A stretch of 64,000 bases of DNA, taken from Clostridium sp. CMCC3677. GTDB lineage: Bacteria > Bacillota > Clostridia > Clostridiales > Clostridiaceae. The notes under the pieces were generated by a model, which did no database searches, was not told the DNA's origin, and saw nothing but the letters and a program-made list of their open reading frames with translations. Both the position numbers and the translations under genes were made by a program. Within the stretch, counting starts at the first letter, position 1. Each line of letters begins with the position of its first letter. The stretch covers positions 152,046 to 216,045 of the forward strand of contig NZ_JAMQHS010000009.1 in the NCBI RefSeq assembly GCF_023845585.1, read 5' to 3'. Positions 48,038 to 59,224 of this stretch are shown here, in pieces.

Positions 48038-51000
48038 ATGGAGTTAAAATCATTGCTTAATAAAGAACAATATGAAGGTGCAATTACCATAGATGGCCAA
48101 TTGTTAATATTAGCTGGAGCTGGATCAGGAAAGACGAGAGTATTAACTTATAGAATGGCACATATGATAGAAAATATGGGCATAGCACCATATAATATAT
48201 TAGCTATTACATTTACAAATAAGGCAGCAAAGGAAATGAAAGATAGAGTTATATCACTAATTGGTAGTAAAGCTGAAAATATGTGGATATCTACATTCCA
48301 TTCAACTTGCGTTAGAATTTTAAGACGAGAAATAGATAAGATTGGTTACAATAGTAACTTTACAATATACGATACATCTGATCAAAAAGTATTAATAAAA
48401 GAATGTATGAAGCTTTTAAATATTAATGATAAAGATATATCTGATCAAGAGATACTAAGTAAAATTGGAAAAGCAAAAGATACTATGCAAACTGCTCAAA
48501 GTTTTATGAGACAAAATGAATCTAACTTTAGAGAAAAGAAAATTGCGGAAGCATATGAGATGTATCAAAGAAGACTAAAGGAAAATAATGCATTAGACTT
48601 TGATGACTTAATATTTAAAGCTGTTGAGCTTTTTAAATCTAATCCTGAAGTACTAGAATTTTATCAAAATAAATTTAAGTATATAATGGTAGACGAATAT
48701 CAAGATACTAATGGTGCTCAATATGAATTAATTAAATTATTAGCATCAAAATATAAGAATATATGCGTTGTAGGGGATGATGATCAATGTTTAGTTGAAG
48801 GAACTTTAATATCTACCGAAGATAAAAAAGTTGAAATAGAAAAATTAACTTGCGAAGATAAAGTTAAAGTTGCATGTGGTAATGGAGAAATAGGATTATT
48901 ATCAGTAAGTGACATAAGTAAAAAGAAGTATTGTGGAGAAGTTATAAAAATTATTACAAAGAGTAATAAGGTAATAAAAGCTACACCTAACCATATTTCA
49001 TTTGGAAAAGTACTATTAGAAGAAGAGAATTACTATGTTTATTTAATGTATAAAAACGGTTTTGGATATAGAATAGGTCAAACATCTTCTGTAAGATCTA
49101 GAGATGAAAGAGAAGCTAGTGGTTTAGCAGTTAGATTAAATGGAGAGCAAGCAGATAAAATATGGATAATAAAAGTTTGTAACTCAAAGGGTGATGCAAC
49201 TTATTATGAACAATATTATTCTGTAAAATATGGAATACCAACTATTGTATTTAATTCAAGAGGAAGAAATATAACAGTATCACAAGAACAAATAGAAAAT
49301 ATGTTTAATGACATTGATACAGTAAGTGCTGCTGAAAAACTAATGGATGATGAACATTTATATAAGGAATATCCACATCATTTGAGCAATGCAGTAATAA
49401 GAGGAAATTCAGTAAGAAAAAGAGTTAATGTGACTTTCTTTGGAGGAAAAAAATCGTTACAAAGAGGATTATATTCTCACAGAATAGGACTTAATTCCTC
49501 TGGTGATGAAACAAAGAATAAATTTATAGAAGCGGGTTTCAATGTTAGAAATGGTGAAAGAAATACATATAGAGTTGAGACTGAAAGAGCTTTATATGAT
49601 GAAGCAGAAGAATTTGCAAGAAGTTTAAGTGAAGTTGAAGAAAATTTTGATATATTAAAAAAAGCTAAATTAACTGGAGAAAAAAGTTTTCTATTTATGC
49701 CACTTGGAAGTTTTAGAGAAGGTATGGCAATTGCAATAGAAAGTGATGGAGTAATAAAAGAAGATATTATAGTATCTGTTGAAAGCGAAGAATATGATGG
49801 ATTTGTATATGATTTAAATATTGATAATGCTAGAAATTATATAGCAAATGATGTTGTAGTGCATAATTGTATCTATCAATGGAGAGGCGCAGATATTCAA
49901 AATATATTGGATTTTGAAAAAGATTATCCTAATGCTAAAGTAATTAAATTAGAACAAAATTATAGGTCTAAGAGTAATATATTAGATGCAGCAAATGTAG
50001 TGATTGTGAATAATGCAAATAGAAAAAGTAAAGTACTTAGAACAGAACAAGAAGCTGGAGATAAAATAAAGATATATAGGGCATTTTCGGATGGTGATGA
50101 AGGGGATTTTGTTAGTAAGCAAATTACAGAGATTAAATCTAAGGAAAATAAAGAGTATAAAGATTTTGCTATACTATACAGAACTAATGCTCAGTCACGT
50201 ATATTTGAAGAGAGTTTAAGAAGAAGAGGAATCCCATATAAGATAATAGGGGGAACGAGATTCTACGATAGAAAAGAAATAAAGGATATTTTAGCATACC
50301 TTAAGGCTATAGTTAATCCAAGAGATGATGTTAGTTTAAAGAGAATAATAAATGTTCCTAAAAGAAGTATAGGTGATGCTACAGTATCAAAAATTCAAGA
50401 ATTTGCAAATAATTTCGAATTAGACATGTGGGATGCTTTAATGGAGGTTAGAACAATACCAACACTAACACCTAGAAATGCTAATAATATAGAAGCTTTT
50501 ACAAATTTAATGGAAGAATTTATGTCACTGAGTGAAACAGCACCTATATCTGTATTAATTGAGTCAATACTTAAAGATACAGGATATTTAAAACAATTAG
50601 AGTCATCTAAGGAAATAGAAGATAAAAGTAGAATTGAAAATTTAAAAGAGCTTGTTTCAGATGCAGTTGATTTTGAAAAGAATAATGAAGATAAATCATT
50701 AGCTGCATATTTAGAAAAAGTATCATTAGTTCAAGATACAGATAAGATTGAAGAACAAGAGGATACAATAGTATTAATGACAGTTCATAGTGCAAAGGGT
50801 CTTGAATTTCCAGTTGTATTTATGGTTGGAATGGAAAATGGTATTTTCCCGGGAAATATGTCGTTTGAAAAAGAATCTGAGATGGAAGAATCAAGAAGGT
50901 TATGTTATGTAGGGATAACAAGAGCAAAAGAAACATTATTTATGACCTCGGCTGAAGTTAGAAGAGTATTTGGTAGAACAGTAGCATATTCTCAGTCTGA

Positions 51001-51364
51001 TTTTATTAATGAAATAAAACCAGAACTTAAGGAATATGTAAGTGGAAATAGAATAGGATCTGGAAATACCTCTAATGTTAAGGCTCAAAAAAACAATTCA
51101 TATAATAATCCTCATAGTTTAAGAAGCACTATAATAAGAGATGTTTGCAAATCTACTGATACAATTAATAACAAAAATAGTGATTCAGAATATTTAAATG
51201 CTAACGAAATTACATTAGGTAGAAAAGTACAACATGAAAAATTTGGCGTTGGTACAATAGTTAGTGTTCAGAATTCTGGAGATGATAAAAAGTTAACTAT
51301 TGCATTTGATAAACAAGGAGTTAAAAATTTAATGTTATCATTTGCTAAGTTAAAAGGAATTTAA
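48038..51364 (+). CDS. pcrA: ATP-dependent DNA helicase PcrA with an intein
   Basis: 1108 residues encoded; 748 after removal of a 360-residue intein (251-610), the normal PcrA length. Helicase motif I is LAGAGSGKT (Lys32), motif II DEYQD (219-223), motif III is split by the intein (VVGDDDQ | CIYQWRGAD), then VIKLEQNYRS (motif IV), VHSAKGLEF (motif V) and CYVGITRAK (motif VI). The C terminus has a tudor-like RNA-polymerase contact (LGRKVQHEKFGVGTIVSV). It unwinds DNA in repair and plasmid replication. AAAGGAG precedes the ATG. It is followed by ligA. Without splicing the helicase would be inactive. Confidence 0.96.
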   Translation: MELKSLLNKEQYEGAITIDGQLLILAGAGSGKTRVLTYRMAHMIENMGIAPYNILAITFTNKAAKEMKDRVISLIGSKAENMWISTFHSTCVRILRREIDKIGYNSNFTIYDTSDQKVLIKECMKLLNINDKDISDQEILSKIGKAKDTMQTAQSFMRQNESNFREKKIAEAYEMYQRRLKENNALDFDDLIFKAVELFKSNPEVLEFYQNKFKYIMVDEYQDTNGAQYELIKLLASKYKNICVVGDDDQCLVEGTLISTEDKKVEIEKLTCEDKVKVACGNGEIGLLSVSDISKKKYCGEVIKIITKSNKVIKATPNHISFGKVLLEEENYYVYLMYKNGFGYRIGQTSSVRSRDEREASGLAVRLNGEQADKIWIIKVCNSKGDATYYEQYYSVKYGIPTIVFNSRGRNITVSQEQIENMFNDIDTVSAAEKLMDDEHLYKEYPHHLSNAVIRGNSVRKRVNVTFFGGKKSLQRGLYSHRIGLNSSGDETKNKFIEAGFNVRNGERNTYRVETERALYDEAEEFARSLSEVEENFDILKKAKLTGEKSFLFMPLGSFREGMAIAIESDGVIKEDIIVSVESEEYDGFVYDLNIDNARNYIANDVVVHNCIYQWRGADIQNILDFEKDYPNAKVIKLEQNYRSKSNILDAANVVIVNNANRKSKVLRTEQEAGDKIKIYRAFSDGDEGDFVSKQITEIKSKENKEYKDFAILYRTNAQSRIFEESLRRRGIPYKIIGGTRFYDRKEIKDILAYLKAIVNPRDDVSLKRIINVPKRSIGDATVSKIQEFANNFELDMWDALMEVRTIPTLTPRNANNIEAFTNLMEEFMSLSETAPISVLIESILKDTGYLKQLESSKEIEDKSRIENLKELVSDAVDFEKNNEDKSLAAYLEKVSLVQDTDKIEEQEDTIVLMTVHSAKGLEFPVVFMVGMENGIFPGNMSFEKESEMEESRRLCYVGITRAKETLFMTSAEVRRVFGRTVAYSQSDFINEIKPELKEYVSGNRIGSGNTSNVKAQKNNSYNNPHSLRSTIIRDVCKSTDTINNKNSDSEYLNANEITLGRKVQHEKFGVGTIVSVQNSGDDKKLTIAFDKQGVKNLMLSFAKLKGI
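48788..49867 (+). mobile_element. Intein in PcrA motif III with a GIY-YIG-like endonuclease region
   Basis: Residues 251-610 (360). Splicing block A starts at Cys251 (CLVEGTLISTEDKKVEI). Block B has T316-x-x-H319 (KVIKATPNHISFG). The C-terminal blocks F/G are YDGFVYDLNIDNARNYIAND and VVVHN, ending His609-Asn610, with Cys611 as first host residue. Between them no LAGLIDADG or HNH motif is seen. Instead Y332-YVYLM and G-Y344-RIG (343-347) with Arg353/355 and Glu391 in ATYYEQYYSVKYG follow the order of a GIY-YIG nuclease. The frame is intact. All splicing residues are present, so it should be splicing-competent. Confidence 0.9.
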
Positions 51365-51371
51365 AGTTAGA

Positions 51372-51410
51372 TTAGCTTCATATAGAGTTTAAAATTTTAT
51401 ATGAAGCTAA
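51372..51410 (+). terminator. Hairpin between pcrA and ligA
   Basis: TTAGCTTCATATA pairs with TATATGAAGCTAA; no T-run follows, so read-through into ligA is likely. Confidence 0.55.
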
Positions 51411-51443
51411 TATATAGATTAATTATAAAATTTCTTAATTTAG

Positions 51444-53458
<2,015 letters not shown>

Positions 53459-53459
<1 letters not shown>

Positions 53460-53731
53460 TGAAGACACTAGTAAATTGGTTAACACTAATATGTGGCTTT
53501 ATAACTAGTATTTTAATAGTATGCACTTTTTTAACTAGTTATCAATTTTGTTATATAGACCAAATTTTTAATTCATATTTACCTGTTCAACTGGGAATAT
53601 GTATAACTATGTTAGTACTTACAGTAAGATTTTTACTTAATGAAACTGGAAGAAAAAGAATAGTGTATTCTGCTTTTAGTTTTACAATATCTGTTTCTTT
53701 AATATTTTTTATAGTTAATTTAGTAAAATAG
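53459..53731 (+). CDS. Small membrane protein of unknown function
   Basis: 90 residues. Three hydrophobic segments (about 5-27, 38-58 and 68-88) suggest an integral membrane protein. Its ATG shares a base with the ligA stop (TAATG), so it is translationally coupled to ligA. No motif is recognised. Confidence 0.65.
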
Positions 53732-53829
53732 AAGATTTTATGATAAAATTTAATGTATTGAATAAGATACTTATAATATATAAGACATTTTAATTTTAAA
53801 TTGTCTTTACTTTGAAAGGGAGGTTAACT

Positions 53830-54123
53830 ATGTCTGTTACTAAAAAAGATGTTGAATATGTTGCAGAACTTGCAAGATTAAGTTTTAATGAAGATGAAAA
53901 AGAAAGCTTAGCATCTGATTTAAATCAAATTTTAAATTATGTTGAAAAGCTTCAAGAGTTAGATACTGAAAAGGAAGATATAATAGTAAACCCTTATTAT
54001 ATTGAAAACAAATTTAGAGAAGATGAAATTACCCCTTCAATTAAATTAGAAGAGGTTTTAGAAAATGCGCCTGAAACATTAGAAGAATATGTTTTAGTTC
54101 CAACAATTATAAGAGAACAATAG
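53830..54123 (+). CDS. gatC: Asp/Glu-tRNA(Asn/Gln) amidotransferase subunit C
   Basis: 97 residues from ATG 53830 behind [26 protein letters not shown] and [13 protein letters not shown] are the GatC signature. It stabilises the GatAB complex that amidates Glu-tRNA(Gln) and Asp-tRNA(Asn). First gene of gatCAB. Confidence 0.95.
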   Translation: MSVTKKDVEYVAELARLSFNEDEKESLASDLNQILNYVEKLQELDTEKEDIIVNPYYIENKFREDEITPSIKLEEVLENAPETLEEYVLVPTIIREQ

Positions 54124-54141
54124 AAGATTGGAGGGTGAAAT

Positions 54142-55599
54142 ATGGATTTTACAAATTATAAAGCTCATGAATTAAAGAACTTAATTTCTAAAAAAGAAGC
54201 TTCAGTGGAAGAAGTTACTAAAGCTCATTTAGAAAAAGTAAAAAATATAGATGATAAAGTAAATGCATTTTTATATGTTGCAGAAGAAGAAGCATTAAAT
54301 GATGCGAAAGTATTGGATGAAAAGTTAAGTAAGGGTGAAGATATTGGAGTACTAGGGGGAGCACCTTTAGGAATTAAAGATAATATAAGCGTTAAGAATA
54401 TGCAAAATACTTGTGCTTCTAAGATATTAGAAGGATATATATCACCATACGATGCTACAGTTTCTGAAAATGTAAAGTCACAAGGTGGAGTTATATTAGG
54501 TAAGTTAAATATGGATGAATTTGCAATGGGTTCATCAACTGAAAATTCTGCTTACAAGATAACTAGAAATCCATGGGATTTAGATAGAGTACCAGGTGGA
54601 TCATCAGGTGGTTCCGCTGCTGCTGTTGCTGCAAAAGAAATTCCTTTAGCATTAGGAACTGATACTGGTGGATCAGTAAGACAACCAGCATCTTTTTGTG
54701 GAATAGTTGGATTAAAACCTACATATGGAAGAGTTTCAAGAAGTGGAGTTGTAGCTTATGGTTCTACTTTAGATCAAGTTGGTACATTAGGAAGAGATGT
54801 TAAAGATTGCGCTTTATTAACTCAAGTAATATCAGGAGTTGATCATAGAGATTTTACTACAGCTAATATAAATGTACCTAATTATGAAGACTCTTTATCA
54901 GAAAATATTAAAGGAAAGAAAATAGCATTACCAAAGGAATTTTTCAAAGATGGATTAGATCCTAAGGTTCAAAAAGCTATATATGATGCATTAGAAGTAT
55001 TCAAAGCTAATGGTGCAGAAATTACAGAAGTATCACTTCCATTAGCAGATTATGCTATATCAGCTTATTATTTATTAGCATGTGCAGAGGCATCATCAAA
55101 TTTAGCTAGATTTGATGGAGTAAGATATGGACATAGAAGTGAAAGTGTTGAAGATGCAGTTGATGTATACTTTAAATCAAGAAGTGAAGCATTTGGAAAA
55201 GAAGTTAAAAAGAGAATAATGCTTGGTACTTATGCATTATCAGCAGGATATTATGATGCATATTATAAGAAAGCATTAAAAGTTAGAAATCTTATAAAAG
55301 GTGAATTTGAAAATATATTCAAAGATTTTGATGCTATAATATCACCAACAGCACCAACGCCAGCTTATAAAATTGGAGAAAAAACAGAAAATGCATTAGA
55401 GATGTATTTAGGGGATATTTATACTGTTCCTGTAAATATAGCAGGTATTCCAGCAATATCACTTCCATGTGGAGTTACTGATGGTCTTCCAGTAGGACTT
55501 CAAATAATGGGTAATTATTTTAAAGAAGATACATTATTTAACCTTGCATATAGCTATGAGCAATCAACTAAATGGCATGAAATGCATCCAAATCTATAG
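54142..55599 (+). CDS. gatA: Asp/Glu-tRNA(Asn/Gln) amidotransferase subunit A
   Basis: 485 residues, amidase family. The catalytic triad regions are GIKDNI (Lys), [15 protein letters not shown] (cis-Ser) and [14 protein letters not shown] (Ser nucleophile). It frees ammonia from glutamine for GatB. 18 bp after gatC, with TGGAGGG before the ATG. Confidence 0.97.
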   Translation: MDFTNYKAHELKNLISKKEASVEEVTKAHLEKVKNIDDKVNAFLYVAEEEALNDAKVLDEKLSKGEDIGVLGGAPLGIKDNISVKNMQNTCASKILEGYISPYDATVSENVKSQGGVILGKLNMDEFAMGSSTENSAYKITRNPWDLDRVPGGSSGGSAAAVAAKEIPLALGTDTGGSVRQPASFCGIVGLKPTYGRVSRSGVVAYGSTLDQVGTLGRDVKDCALLTQVISGVDHRDFTTANINVPNYEDSLSENIKGKKIALPKEFFKDGLDPKVQKAIYDALEVFKANGAEITEVSLPLADYAISAYYLLACAEASSNLARFDGVRYGHRSESVEDAVDVYFKSRSEAFGKEVKKRIMLGTYALSAGYYDAYYKKALKVRNLIKGEFENIFKDFDAIISPTAPTPAYKIGEKTENALEMYLGDIYTVPVNIAGIPAISLPCGVTDGLPVGLQIMGNYFKEDTLFNLAYSYEQSTKWHEMHPNL

Positions 55600-55619
55600 G
55601 GGTAAGGAGTGAAGAAACA

Positions 55620-57050
55620 ATGGAATTTGAATCAGTCATAGGATTAGAAGTTCATGCTGAACTTTTAACTAATACTAAAATATACTGTGGTTGTACAACA
55701 GAATTCGGAGGAAAACCTAATACTCATGTTTGTCCTGTATGTTTAGGTCTTCCAGGATCATTACCACAATTAAATAAAAGAGTTTTAGAGCTAGGAATAA
55801 AAGCAGGATTAGCTTTAAATTGTGAAATAACTAAAGTTGGGAGAATGGATAGAAAGAATTATTTCTACCCAGATTGTCCTAAGAATTATCAAATAACACA
55901 AGATGAATTACCAATATGTAGAAATGGATATATTGATATTGAACTTGAAAGTGGAGAAGTTAAGAGAATCGGAATAGAAAGAATTCATATAGAAGAAGAT
56001 GCAGGTAAGTTACTACATACTAAAAGAGGTACACTAGTTGATTTTAATAGAGCAGGCGTTCCATTAATAGAAGTAGTATCTAAACCTGATATTAGAACTC
56101 CAGAAGAAGCTACACTATATCTTACAAAGCTTAGAAGCATATTAAGTTCTGCTGAAATATCAGATTGTAAGATGGAAGAAGGTTCTTTAAGGTGTGATGG
56201 AAATATTTCTATTAGAGAAAAGGGAACAGAACCATTTGGTATAAGATCAGAAATTAAGAATATGAATTCATTTAAAGCATTAGAAAAGGCATTAAATTAC
56301 GAATTTGACAGGCAAGTTGAAGCTGTAACTAATGGAGAAGCTTTAAGTGTTGAAACTAGAAGATGGGATGAAACAAACAATAAAACTATAGTTATGAGAA
56401 GTAAGGAAGAAGCAAATGACTATAGATACTTCCCAGAAGGAGATCTAGTAACTTTAAATGTTTCTGATGAATGGATTGAAGAAATAAGAGCTACTATTCC
56501 AGAACTTCCATATCAAAAGGCAGATAGATTTGTAAAAGAATATGGTTTACCTAAATATGATGCACATGTATTAACGCTTACAGATTCAATGGCAGATTAT
56601 TTTGATGAATGTGCTAAATTATCTGGAGATCCTAAAGCAGCATCAAATTGGATCATGGGAGATATCTCAAGACTTATGAAAGAAGAAAGTACTTGGGTAG
56701 AAGATTTAAAATTCTCTCCTAAAGATTTAGCAGAATTAATAGAAGTAATAAAAGACGGAACTATATCAAGTGCTATAGGTAAAAAAGTACTTGATGATAT
56801 GTTTGCAGAAGGAAAATCACCAAAGACTATAATTGATGAAAAAGGCTTAAAACAAAATAATGATGAAGATGCTATTCGTCAATTAGTTAATAAAGTTCTT
56901 GATGAAAATCCTCAAGTTATTGAACAATACAAGAGTGGAAGAACTAGAATACTTGGATTTGCAGTTGGTCAAGTAATGAAAGAAACTAAAGGTCAAGCAA
57001 ACCCAGGAATTGTTAACAAATTAGTTACTGAAGAAGTAGAGAAAAGATAG
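55620..57050 (+). CDS. gatB: Asp/Glu-tRNA(Asn/Gln) amidotransferase subunit B
   Basis: 476 residues. VIGLEVHAELLT, the zinc cysteines CGC and CPVC, RKNYFYPDCPKNYQITQ, IHIEEDAGK and the C-terminal YqeY-like tail (GQVMKETKGQANPGIVNKL) are present. It activates and amidates the tRNA-bound Glu or Asp. The window's tRNA-Gln at 63918 is a substrate partner in such organisms, which usually lack GlnRS. Confidence 0.97.
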   Translation: MEFESVIGLEVHAELLTNTKIYCGCTTEFGGKPNTHVCPVCLGLPGSLPQLNKRVLELGIKAGLALNCEITKVGRMDRKNYFYPDCPKNYQITQDELPICRNGYIDIELESGEVKRIGIERIHIEEDAGKLLHTKRGTLVDFNRAGVPLIEVVSKPDIRTPEEATLYLTKLRSILSSAEISDCKMEEGSLRCDGNISIREKGTEPFGIRSEIKNMNSFKALEKALNYEFDRQVEAVTNGEALSVETRRWDETNNKTIVMRSKEEANDYRYFPEGDLVTLNVSDEWIEEIRATIPELPYQKADRFVKEYGLPKYDAHVLTLTDSMADYFDECAKLSGDPKAASNWIMGDISRLMKEESTWVEDLKFSPKDLAELIEVIKDGTISSAIGKKVLDDMFAEGKSPKTIIDEKGLKQNNDEDAIRQLVNKVLDENPQVIEQYKSGRTRILGFAVGQVMKETKGQANPGIVNKLVTEEVEKR

Positions 57051-57068
57051 AAAAAACTATTAGAGGTA

Positions 57069-57109
57069 AAAAACCTACTATGAAATAAGATGTTTCATAG
57101 TAGGTTTTT
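57069..57109. terminator. Bidirectional terminator between gatB and the small membrane gene
   Basis: AAAAACCTACTATGAAA pairs with TTTCATAGTAGGTTTTT. T-runs lie on both strands, serving gatB (+) and the converging gene (-). Confidence 0.92.
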
Positions 57110-57110
57110 C

Positions 57111-57410
57111 TTATTTTAATTCTTCGGATTTATCAAAACTAGATATATCATCATAGTCACTGTCTTCAGTAGTTTGATTTAAATCAAAATCATCTGTTGA
57201 ATAATTTGGATTATCTTTTATGGATTCATTAAAATACATTTTATTAGATAATGCATTAAGCTTTTGACAGATCTTTTCTAATATATAGTTTTGATATCGT
57301 AATTGTTTATGTGATTTTATTGCTACTATAAATAACCATATTCCTATAAACATAAAAACGAACATGAATAGTATTGCAACTATTAGAAATGTAGCCGTTA
57401 AAAATTTCAT
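57111..57410 (-). CDS. Small single-pass membrane protein of unknown function
   Basis: 99 residues from the ATG whose complement is at 57408-57410, behind GGAGGTTTT. One membrane helix (TATFLIVAILFMFVFMFIGIWL-like, about 4-27), then a helix that could form a coiled coil (LRYQNYILEKICQKLNALSNK) and an acidic tail rich in Asp, Ser and Glu. It is one of only two minus-strand genes here. Nothing indicates function. Confidence 0.7.
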   Translation of the reverse strand: MKFLTATFLIVAILFMFVFMFIGIWLFIVAIKSHKQLRYQNYILEKICQKLNALSNKMYFNESIKDNPNYSTDDFDLNQTTEDSDYDDISSFDKSEELK

Positions 57411-57525
57411 TTTAAAAACCTCCAATAAAATATGGTAATATTATACCATAATAGAATATTTATTTTAAATATATATTTATGGTATAGTAGAACAAAAATG
57501 ATAAAATATGTATTTTAAATATAAT

Positions 57526-57575
57526 GCCCTATTTTAGCATAATATATGATATATGCATAAGTAAAGATGGATAGT
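57526..57575. mobile_element. Partial IS-like hairpin element, copy 6
   Basis: GCCCTATTTTAGCAT, then TGATATATGCATAAGTAAAG matches the left arm of the other copies, but no right arm or flanking duplication is found. It is likely a remnant. It lies in the leader of the following binding-protein gene. Confidence 0.5.
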
Positions 57576-57670
57576 GCAATAAAATTAATTATAAATATTA
57601 ATGATTATAAATTAAATAAAATGTTAATAATTTAATTATGTATATTATAAGAGTAAGGAGGTTATTAACA

Positions 57671-59152
57671 TTGAAAAAATACTTGTTACCTATATCCTTA
57701 ATTTTTATCATAGGTGCTTTTTTATTAGGATTTATTCAGATTGATAATGTTTCATCAGATAAAAAAGGTGATGATATTATCAATTATGGAGTAGAAGATA
57801 TACCGGATAATTTAAAGACTGTTACTAACTTATCTAAGCGAAATGAAGATATAATTTGTGCTGTTAGTAAAGGTTTAGTTTCAAAGGATATAGATAATAA
57901 TATATTGCCCTCTTTAGCTAAAGAAATAATTAAAAGTGAAGATGAAATAGAATATGAATTTAAGATAGATGATAATATATATTGGAGTGATGGAAGCAAA
58001 ATAACTTCAGGTGATGTAATTGTGTTTTTTAGAGAACTACTAAAAGAGGATGATGAAGAAAATATACATGCATTATTAGATGTTTATGGTGCTAGAGAAT
58101 TTAAAGATGGGAAAACTACTTTTGAAAAAGGAGTTGCAATAAAATCTAAAGATAACAGTGTCATTATAAGACTTAATGCTAAAAATGATAAATTTTTAAG
58201 CGAATTAACTAAGCCACAATATAGATTAAGAAAGTACTTAGTTATGTGGGAAAATATTAAAAAGAATTATAATGAAGTGATTTATAGTGGAGATTATAAA
58301 ATAACATCATTTATGGATGATAAAATAACATTAGAATCAAATAGCAATGATGGAAATAGAAGAGTTATAAATTTAATAAATGATAGTAATGTAGAATTGT
58401 CTATGGCATCATTTGAAATTGGAGAAAGAGATATTGTTATAAATCCACCGCAAAGCCAATTAAATAAGTTAAGTAATGATGGAAGTTTAATAACAATGCC
58501 CAAAGATACAGGTGTGTATTTATACATAAATGATAAAAATAATATTTCTTTACAAGGCAGAAGAGAAATATATAAGTATATATCAGAATCTATGGAAGAT
58601 TATTCTTCTTCAAATGAAAAATCATTTGAGTTGGCTGAAGGTAGTTATTTTAGAGAAAATAAAGAAGACTTAACTAAATTACAAACAAGAAAAGTAATAA
58701 GTAATAAGGAAGAGGAGTGGTCTCCCCCAAAAGTACTTACTATATTATGTAGAGACAATAGCATTAACAGAGAGTTATGTAGGGTTATAGAAAAGTGGTT
58801 TGACGAAAACACAGATATATCCATAAAGTATAGTTTATTAAAAGAAGATGAATTTAATGATGAGGAATTACAAAAAAGATATGATATGATACTAATTAAT
58901 AATGAAGCAAATATTTTAGATAAAGATAAATTTTATAAAAAATTTGTTAATTACATGAGTGATAGTGAAAAAGAAATTTTATTATCTAATAATTGCAATG
59001 ATGATGTATATCTAAATTTAGAGAATAAGATTTTTGAAGAATATAAAATAGTGCCATTGATATTTTATAATGAAAACATAGCGTATTCTAAAAAAATATC
59101 AAATATTAAAATGGATGGTAATGGAAATATGGATTTTTCATCTATAAAATAG
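57671..59152 (+). CDS. Oligopeptide-binding-type (SBP family 5) protein, membrane-anchored
   Basis: 493 residues from TTG 57671, 9 bases after AAGGAGG. An uncleaved-looking hydrophobic N terminus (YLLPISLIFIIGAFLLGFI) has no lipobox Cys. The rest follows family 5 binding proteins: SKGLVSKDIDNNILPSLAKE, IYWSDGSKITSGDVIVFFREL and a C-terminal EEYKIVPLIFYNEN. No transporter genes are next to it. It may bind peptides outside the cell for a system encoded elsewhere, or have a structural or sensing role. The similarity is moderate. Confidence 0.72.
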   Translation: MKKYLLPISLIFIIGAFLLGFIQIDNVSSDKKGDDIINYGVEDIPDNLKTVTNLSKRNEDIICAVSKGLVSKDIDNNILPSLAKEIIKSEDEIEYEFKIDDNIYWSDGSKITSGDVIVFFRELLKEDDEENIHALLDVYGAREFKDGKTTFEKGVAIKSKDNSVIIRLNAKNDKFLSELTKPQYRLRKYLVMWENIKKNYNEVIYSGDYKITSFMDDKITLESNSNDGNRRVINLINDSNVELSMASFEIGERDIVINPPQSQLNKLSNDGSLITMPKDTGVYLYINDKNNISLQGRREIYKYISESMEDYSSSNEKSFELAEGSYFRENKEDLTKLQTRKVISNKEEEWSPPKVLTILCRDNSINRELCRVIEKWFDENTDISIKYSLLKEDEFNDEELQKRYDMILINNEANILDKDKFYKKFVNYMSDSEKEILLSNNCNDDVYLNLENKIFEEYKIVPLIFYNENIAYSKKISNIKMDGNGNMDFSSIK

Positions 59153-59165
59153 TTTATTATAGATT

Positions 59166-59204
59166 AAGGCTATATCACTGGTAATACATCAATGATATAG
59201 CCTT
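59166..59204. terminator. Hairpin between two converging genes
   Basis: AAGGCTATATCA pairs with TGATATAGCCTT. It lies between the stop codons of the converging genes and could serve both. Confidence 0.82.
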
Positions 59205-59224
59205 ATATATTTTACAATACTGTA

